Source of the DNA: JAVMKJ01 sp031732875
GTDB taxonomy: Bacteria; Pseudomonadota; Gammaproteobacteria; Competibacterales; Competibacteraceae
Direction: 5' to 3'
Length of the DNA stretch: 19,701 bases
NCBI GenBank assembly: GCA_031732875.1
Contig: JAVMKL010000222.1
Span: forward strand, 1 to 19,701
Shown here: one piece after another, positions 16,001-19,701 of the stretch
Layout of the letters: each line of letters opens with the position of its first letter
How positions within the stretch are numbered: the first letter of the stretch is position 1
The notes under the pieces: generated by a model
Told to the model about the DNA's origin: nothing
The model's input: only the letters and a program-made list of their open reading frames with translations
Databases searched by the model: none
Translations under genes and position numbers: made by a program

Positions 16001-16028
16001 TTGCGCGGGGTCGCGAACACCGTATGAT
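16001..16028 (+). promoter_or_regulatory. Probable sigma-70 promoter for argC
   Basis: TTGCGC (16001-16006) and TATGAT (16023-16028) are separated by 16 bases. They match the -35 and -10 consensus in four and five of six positions. The expected start site lies about 35 bases before the argC ATG. On the opposite strand CATAAT (complement of about 15978-15983) could be the -10 for the TlpA-like gene, but its -35 is poor. Confidence 0.45.
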
Positions 16029-16068
16029 GCGAGCTTTCGAATGATTTGATTGTGGGTGAACTGAAGAC

Positions 16069-17100
16069 ATGATCAGGGCGGGGATTATCGGTGGGACCGG
16101 TTATACGGGGGTCGAACTGCTGCGGTTGCTTGCGATGCATCCGACGGTGGAGTTGACGGTGATCACCTCGCGCGGCGAGAAGGGCATTCGGGTCAGCGAG
16201 CTGTTTCCCAACCTGCGCGGCCGGGTGGAGCTGACCTTCGTCGAGCCGGACGACGCCGCGCTCAAGGACTGCGACGTGGTGTTCTTCGCCACGCCCAACG
16301 GCACCGCCATGAAGAGCACGCCGGCATTGCTGGGGGCTGGGGTCAAGGTGATCGATCTGGCGGCGGATTTCCGCTTGCGACAAGCTGGGGACTGGGAACA
16401 GTGGTACGGCATGCCGCACGCCTGTCCGGAACTGCTGGCGGAAGCTGTCTACGGCCTGCCCGAGGTCAACCGTCAGGCGATCCGAGGCGCCCGACTGGTG
16501 GCCAATCCCGGCTGTTATCCCACGGCGGTGCAACTCGGTTTCCTGCCGTTGCTGGAGGCCGGAGCGGTCGATGCACGGTCGTTGATCGCCGACGCCAAGT
16601 CCGGAGTCAGTGGCGCCGGTCGCAAGGCCGAGGTCGGCATCCTGCTGTGCGAGGCCGGCGACAACTTCAGGGCCTACAACGTGCCGGCGCACCGCCATCT
16701 GCCGGAAATTTGCCAAGGCTTGGCGGCGGTGGCCGGTGGGCCGGTGGATCTGGTATTCGTGCCTCATTTGACGCCGATGATTCGCGGTATTCACGCTACT
16801 CTGTACGCGACCCTGAGCGATCCCGACGCGAACTTGCAGACGCTGTTCGAGCGGCGCTACGCCAGCGAGCCGTTCGTGGACGTGCTGCCGCCGAAGTCGC
16901 ACCCCGAGACCCGCAGCGTGCGCGGAGCGAACCAGTGCCGGCTGGCGGTGCATCGACCTCGGAACGGCCGGACCGTGGTAGTGCTGTCGGTGATCGACAA
17001 CCTGGTCAAGGGCGCGGCGGGTCAGGCGGTGCAGAACATGAACCTGATGTTCGGGTTGCCGGAAACCGCTGGACTGGAAAGCATCGCGCTGCTCCCTTGA
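16069..17100 (+). CDS. argC: N-acetyl-gamma-glutamyl-phosphate reductase
   Basis: ArgC reduces N-acetylglutamyl-5-phosphate to the semialdehyde with NADPH, the third step of arginine biosynthesis in the cytoplasm. The nucleotide-binding GGTGYTG lies at 8-14. The catalytic cysteine is C149 in ANPGCYPT (145-152), and HLTPMIRGIHAT with YNVPAHRHLPEI matches the substrate-binding region. The 343 residues fit the type 1 family (about 334-350), and nothing is missing. The ATG at 16069 is the only sensible start, with a weak GGTGA upstream. Other arg genes are absent, as is common for argC in gammaproteobacteria, where it often neighbours erpA as here. Confidence 0.97.
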   Translation: MIRAGIIGGTGYTGVELLRLLAMHPTVELTVITSRGEKGIRVSELFPNLRGRVELTFVEPDDAALKDCDVVFFATPNGTAMKSTPALLGAGVKVIDLAADFRLRQAGDWEQWYGMPHACPELLAEAVYGLPEVNRQAIRGARLVANPGCYPTAVQLGFLPLLEAGAVDARSLIADAKSGVSGAGRKAEVGILLCEAGDNFRAYNVPAHRHLPEICQGLAAVAGGPVDLVFVPHLTPMIRGIHATLYATLSDPDANLQTLFERRYASEPFVDVLPPKSHPETRSVRGANQCRLAVHRPRNGRTVVVLSVIDNLVKGAAGQAVQNMNLMFGLPETAGLESIALLP

Positions 17101-17286
17101 GTCCGGACGCGCGATGGAGTGTCAGGATGGCGCCAATGAGAACGGCTTTGGAGTCCCGCGCCTTGGGTTGCCTGCTGGGCTTGGCGGTCGGCGACGCCGT
17201 CGGCACGGCCCTGGAGTTCAGCCGTCGCGACAGTTTCCCCCCTTGACCGATATGGTCGGGGGCGGGCCGTTCCAGCTCGAGCCCGG

Positions 17287-17341
17287 GCAGTGGACCGACG
17301 ATACCGCGCTGGCGATTGCTCTGGGCGAATCGCTCTGCGCC
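17287..17341. repeat. 55-base flank duplicated on the far side of gap 2 (left copy)
   Basis: Starts GCAGTGGACCGACGATACCG and is identical to 17442-17496. It encodes QWTDDTALAIALGESLCA of the broken ADP-ribosylglycohydrolase. As at gap 1, the copy is exactly 55 bases and touches the Ns. Confidence 0.92.
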
Positions 17342-17441
17342 NNNNNNNNNNNNNNNNNNNNNNNNNNNNNNNNNNNNNNNNNNNNNNNNNNNNNNNNNNN
17401 NNNNNNNNNNNNNNNNNNNNNNNNNNNNNNNNNNNNNNNNN
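17342..17441. other. Assembly gap of exactly 100 Ns (gap 2)
   Basis: Placeholder-length run. The flanks encode the same peptide in two frames 155 bases apart. Removing 155 bases (Ns plus one copy) gives one continuous family-like reading, so probably no sequence is missing at the Ns themselves. Confidence 0.97.
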
Positions 17442-17496
17442 GCAGTGGACCGACGATACCGCGCTGGCGATTGCTCTGGGCGAATCGCTCTGCGCC
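17442..17496. repeat. 55-base flank duplicated on the near side of gap 2 (right copy)
   Basis: Identical to 17287-17341, then continues into CGGLDPRDLMERF, the expected next part of the ADP-ribosylglycohydrolase family. Confidence 0.92.
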
Positions 17497-17668
17497 TGCG
17501 GTGGCCTGGATCCCCGGGATTTGATGGAGCGCTTCGTCGCGTGGTACCGGACAATTGGCCGGAGCGCTTTGGGGCGTCGAAGCCATCCCGTCCGAGTGGC
17601 TCGAGAAACTGGCCTGGCGGGACGAGATCGAGCGGCTTGGGTTGCGGCTGCTGGAGCGCGGCTAAACT

Positions 17669-17693
17669 ATTCTTGACCCTAAAGGTCAACAAT
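17669..17693 (+). promoter_or_regulatory. IscR type 1-like operator upstream of erpA
   Basis: A perfect inverted repeat TTGACC (17673-17678) and GGTCAA (17684-17689) with a 5-base AT-rich centre CTAAA. Aligned by eye with the E. coli IscR type 1 consensus (ATASYYGACTRwwwYAGTCRRSTAT) the 25-base site matches at 19 positions, including both GAC/GTC cores. IscR is the Fe-S-sensing repressor known to control erpA in E. coli. The left half-site is also the promoter -35. Confidence 0.6.
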
Positions 17694-17701
17694 CGGACAA
17701 T
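17673..17701 (+). promoter_or_regulatory. Probable sigma-70 promoter of erpA overlapping the IscR-like site
   Basis: TTGACC (17673-17678) is a five-of-six -35 and GACAAT (17696-17701) a four-of-six -10, with the ideal 17-base spacer. Transcription would begin near 17708, giving a leader of about 23 bases before the erpA ATG. Confidence 0.55.
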
Positions 17702-17730
17702 TCCCCAACTTATTGAAAGAGGATAGAGCC

Positions 17731-18093
17731 ATGAGCGCCACCGTCGACAATTTCACCCCCACCGACAACCCGCTGCTGTTCACCGATTCCGCGGCGCTGA
17801 AGGTCAAGGAATTACTGGAAGAAGAGGATAATCCCAACCTGATGCTGCGGGTGTTCATTTCGGGCGGTGGCTGTTCCGGCTTCCAGTACGGTTTCACTTT
17901 CGACGAGGCTACGAACGACGGCGATACCGTGGTGGAAAACCACGGGGTGAAGCTGTTGATCGATCCGATGAGCTTCCAGTATCTGGTCGGCGCCGAAATT
18001 GACTACACGGAAGGGTTGGAAGGCGCTCAGTTCGTTATACGCAATCCCAACGCCGTCACCACCTGCGGCTGCGGTTCGTCCTTCTCCGCCTGA
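17731..18093 (+). CDS. erpA: Iron-sulfur cluster insertion protein ErpA (A-type carrier)
   Basis: ErpA receives Fe-S clusters from the scaffold and hands them to target enzymes, including IspG/IspH in E. coli. The 120-residue protein has the A-type fold with the three conserved ligands C48 (GGGCSGFQYGF), C112 and C114 (TTCGCGSSFS); E. coli ErpA has 114 residues with the same pattern. ErpA is favoured over IscA because of the N-terminal extension, the acidic FDEATNDGDTV stretch and the argC-erpA-tyrS neighbourhood. The ATG at 17731 follows AAGAGGA (17717-17723) by 7 bases; an upstream in-frame TTG at 17713 lies within the Shine-Dalgarno region. An IscR-like site overlaps its promoter. Confidence 0.96.
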   Translation: MSATVDNFTPTDNPLLFTDSAALKVKELLEEEDNPNLMLRVFISGGGCSGFQYGFTFDEATNDGDTVVENHGVKLLIDPMSFQYLVGAEIDYTEGLEGAQFVIRNPNAVTTCGCGSSFSA

Positions 18094-18104
18094 TCCCCGC
18101 CGAC

Positions 18105-18126
18105 GAGCGGGATAGCGGTCCCGCTC
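18105..18126 (+). terminator. Probable terminator hairpin after erpA
   Basis: GAGCGGGA (18105-18112) pairs perfectly with TCCCGCTC (18119-18126) around a 6-base loop, 11 bases after the erpA stop. No real T-run follows (AAGCTGAATC), so termination may be weak or Rho-assisted. Confidence 0.5.
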
Positions 18127-18153
18127 AAGCTGAATCAATTCCTCCCGAAATCC

Positions 18154-18279
18154 CTAATCTGTCGCACCGTCGAACTCGAGCGGTTCGTCCGGCGTACGTT
18201 CGGCCAGCCATGCACAGCGGGTGGCTTCATGGAATCCGGATTTATCCCGCGAGCCGCCGTGGAGATGGAATTTTTTCAT
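18154..18279 (-). CDS. Possible 41-residue protein divergent from tyrS, function unknown
   Basis: On the minus strand an ATG at 18279-18277 opens a 41-codon frame that begins MKKFHLHGGSRDKSG and ends at TAG (complement of 18154-18156). It is charged and His-rich at the start with one Cys, and about 60 percent of its third codon positions are G or C, lower than in neighbouring genes but not random-looking. It has no clear Shine-Dalgarno. I do not recognise it. It could be a real small gene, a remnant, or chance. Confidence 0.3.
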   Translation of the reverse strand: MKKFHLHGGSRDKSGFHEATRCAWLAERTPDEPLEFDGATD

Positions 18280-18296
18280 TTTGTTGAGGACTGTCC

Positions 18297-19499
18297 ATGC
18301 ACGCGGTTGAAGAATCGCTGGAACTGATCCAGCGCGGAGCGGTGGATCTCCTGCTCGAGGAGGATCTGGTCGAACGGCTCAAGGCCGGCCGGCCGCTGCG
18401 GATCAAGGCGGGTTTCGACCCGACCGCTCCGGATCTGCATCTGGGCCACACCGTGCTGATCAACAAGCTCCGCCAGTTTCAGGAACTCGGCCATCACGTC
18501 ATGTTCCTGATCGGCGACTTCACCGGTATGATCGGCGACCCGACCGGCAAGAACGCCACCCGCAAGCCGCTGACGCGCGAAGAGATTCTAACCAACGCCA
18601 GGACCTACCAGGAACAGGTGTTCAAGATTCTCGATCCCGCGGAAACCGAGGTCCTGTTCAACTCGGCCTGGTTCGACCGAATGACGCCGACCGACTTCAT
18701 TCATTTGGCGGCCAAGCATACCGTCGCCCGGATGCTGGAGCGGGACGACTTCGGCAAGCGCTATGCCAGCGGTCAGCCTATCGCCATCCATGAATTCCTG
18801 TATCCGCTGGTCCAAGGTTACGACTCGGTGGCCATGCGAGCGGATGTCGAGTTGGGCGGCACCGATCAGAAGTTCAATCTGCTGGTCGGCCGCGAATTGC
18901 AGAAACACTACGGCCAACCGCCGCAAATCGTCCTGACCATGCCGATTCTGGAGGGGCTGGATGGGGTGCGGAAAATGTCGAAGTCGCTGGGGAACTACGT
19001 GGGCATCCGCGACGAGCCGAACGAGATGTTCGGCAAGCTCATGTCGATATCCGACGAACTGATGTGGCGCTACTTCGAGTTGTTGAGCTTCCACCCGACC
19101 CGCGAGATCGCGGGATGGCGGCATCAGATCGATCATGAAGGACTGAACCCACGGGATGTCAAATTCAAGCTGGCCGAGGAACTGGTGGCCCGGTTCCATG
19201 GCGTCGAAGCGGGCCGACATGCGCTGGCGGCATTCATCGAGCGCTTCCAGAAGGGGACGCTGCCCGAGGAACTGACCGAGGTACAGGTGCGATCCCGCGA
19301 TGGTCGACTGCCGATCACCAATCTGCTCAAGGAGGCGGGTTTGGCGGCGAGTACTTCGGATGCGCTGCGATTGATCCAGCAGGGCGCGGTACGGATCGAT
19401 GGCGAGCGCATCGAAAGCCGCAACCTGGAATTGGCCGCCGGCAGCAGGCATGTCTATCAGGTCGGCAAGCGGCGGATAGCGCGGGTCGAGGTGCTGTGA
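18297..19499 (+). CDS. tyrS: Tyrosyl-tRNA synthetase
   Basis: A class I aminoacyl-tRNA synthetase that charges tRNA-Tyr. The HIGH-box variant HLGH lies at 48-51 and the KMSKS loop at 226-230, with the tyrosine-binding Rossmann domain around them (AGFDPTAPDLHLGH, 38-51; GGTDQKFNLLVGR). The C-terminal S4 RNA-binding domain covers about 335-398 (GRLPITNLLKEAGLAAS onward). Its 400 residues match the Pseudomonas-type TyrS of about 399 residues rather than the 424-residue E. coli form. GAGG (18286-18289) is the Shine-Dalgarno for the ATG at 18297. It ends 32 bases before a strong promoter for the next unit. Confidence 0.97.
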   Translation: MHAVEESLELIQRGAVDLLLEEDLVERLKAGRPLRIKAGFDPTAPDLHLGHTVLINKLRQFQELGHHVMFLIGDFTGMIGDPTGKNATRKPLTREEILTNARTYQEQVFKILDPAETEVLFNSAWFDRMTPTDFIHLAAKHTVARMLERDDFGKRYASGQPIAIHEFLYPLVQGYDSVAMRADVELGGTDQKFNLLVGRELQKHYGQPPQIVLTMPILEGLDGVRKMSKSLGNYVGIRDEPNEMFGKLMSISDELMWRYFELLSFHPTREIAGWRHQIDHEGLNPRDVKFKLAEELVARFHGVEAGRHALAAFIERFQKGTLPEELTEVQVRSRDGRLPITNLLKEAGLAASTSDALRLIQQGAVRIDGERIESRNLELAAGSRHVYQVGKRRIARVEVL

Positions 19500-19531
19500 C
19501 GGAATGTTTCTGAAGATTTCGTGAAGGAAAG

Positions 19532-19559
19532 TTGACAGGCAGATTTCCGTCTCTATAAT
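19532..19559 (+). promoter_or_regulatory. Strong consensus promoter, probably rRNA operon P1
   Basis: Perfect TTGACA (19532-19537) and perfect TATAAT (19554-19559) with a 16-base spacer, followed at once by the GC-rich discriminator GCGCC typical of rRNA and tRNA promoters under stringent control. The stretch upstream is comparatively AT-rich, as an UP element would be. Confidence 0.75.
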
Positions 19560-19635
19560 GCGCCTTTCCCTTGGCCGTGCTGTTGGGCGTGGTCTAGGGG
19601 GGGTGAGGCAAGCGAAGAGAAAATCATGCCGATCC

Positions 19636-19664
19636 TTGCGAAATCAATTTTCCCAAGTTATAAT
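19636..19664 (+). promoter_or_regulatory. Second tandem promoter, probably rRNA operon P2
   Basis: TTGCGA (19636-19641) and a perfect TATAAT (19659-19664) with a 17-base spacer, 105 bases after P1. Tandem P1/P2 spacing of about 100 bases is normal for rRNA operons. The window ends 37 bases later, before any 16S rRNA sequence. Confidence 0.65.
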
Positions 19665-19701
19665 ATTTGTCTTCCTACCGTTGGGGTAGAGAAGGGCAGG
19701 T

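Larger units (their letters stand above)
17127..17665 (+). pseudogene. Broken ADP-ribosylglycohydrolase gene (DraG/ARH-like)
   Basis: Intact relatives (about 300 residues) remove ADP-ribose from proteins using two Mg ions. Here the N-terminal part starts at ATG 17127 (RALGCLLGLAVGDAVGTALEF) and hits a TGA at 17244-17246. One extra C in the C6 run at 17237-17242 would continue it as LTDMVGGGPFQLEPGQWTDD, which carries the first metal motif WTDDTA. Gap 2 interrupts it; with the duplicate removed it reads on as CGGLDPRDLMERFVAWYR to about 17550. From about 17546, one frame over, the normal C-terminus resumes (TGQLAGALWGVEAIPSEWLE) and stops at TAA 17663-17665. About 129 residues survive, so roughly 170, including the second metal motif, are missing. 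Almost certainly nonfunctional as written; assembly collapse remains possible. Confidence 0.82.

Noticed and set aside
15888..16070. Earlier ATG at 16070 for the TlpA-like gene, adding 61 residues
   Set aside because: A perfect AGGAGG serves the GTG at 15887, the extra residues have no domain, and the extension would cover the argC promoter and start.
15148..16953. 601-residue minus-strand open frame across argC and the TlpA-like gene
   Set aside because: It runs opposite argC and in another frame of the TlpA-like gene, with low-complexity Arg/Ala/Pro content and no domain.

Overview
The window looks like a draft contig or scaffold piece from a high-GC gammaproteobacterium. The main reason is gene order: argC, erpA and tyrS lie together, and rRNA-type tandem promoters follow tyrS. 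That is the arrangement I know from Pseudomonas and relatives. A four-gene alpha-glucan cluster (GH13, glycogen synthase, two GH57 enzymes) suggests a glycogen-storing organism. A relative of Candidatus Competibacter, a glycogen-accumulating organism, is one possibility, but that is a guess I cannot test here.

Layout. 1-1220: 3' part of a type I DNA methyltransferase gene (hsdM), cut by the window edge. 1261-1902: cyclase/formamidase-like metal hydrolase. 1958-2890 (minus): cysteine-rich protein with two zinc-finger-like units and a YkgJ-like cluster. 3062-4690: membrane PAS-GGDEF-hemerythrin protein. 4691-5169: intergenic stretch with an assembly gap. 5170-7520: rlmI, a small coiled-coil tail-anchored protein, and lgt. 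7572-9008 (minus): photolyase. 9129-9410: bfd. 9597-15339: the alpha-glucan cluster. 15387-15887 (minus): membrane-anchored TlpA-like thioredoxin. 16069-17100: argC. 17127-17665: broken ADP-ribosylglycohydrolase gene interrupted by a second gap. 17731-18093: erpA behind an IscR-like operator. 18297-19499: tyrS. 19532-19664: tandem promoters that probably drive an rRNA operon just past the edge.

How the genes work together. The glucan genes all point the same way, each with its own Shine-Dalgarno sequence, and every spacer carries a strong hairpin. GlgA would extend alpha-1,4-glucan while the GH13 and the two GH57 enzymes would trim, transfer or branch it. No GlgB, GlgC or GlgP is present in the window. 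bfd and erpA both belong to iron and Fe-S homeostasis but are separate units. The hemerythrin-GGDEF protein would link oxygen or redox state to cyclic-di-GMP.

Assembly caution. Both 100-N gaps are flanked by identical 55-base copies, so both are most likely artefacts of contigs that overlap by 55 bases. Removing one copy plus the Ns restores the local reading frame at the second gap, but the gene there remains broken by a one-base frameshift and a large internal deletion.
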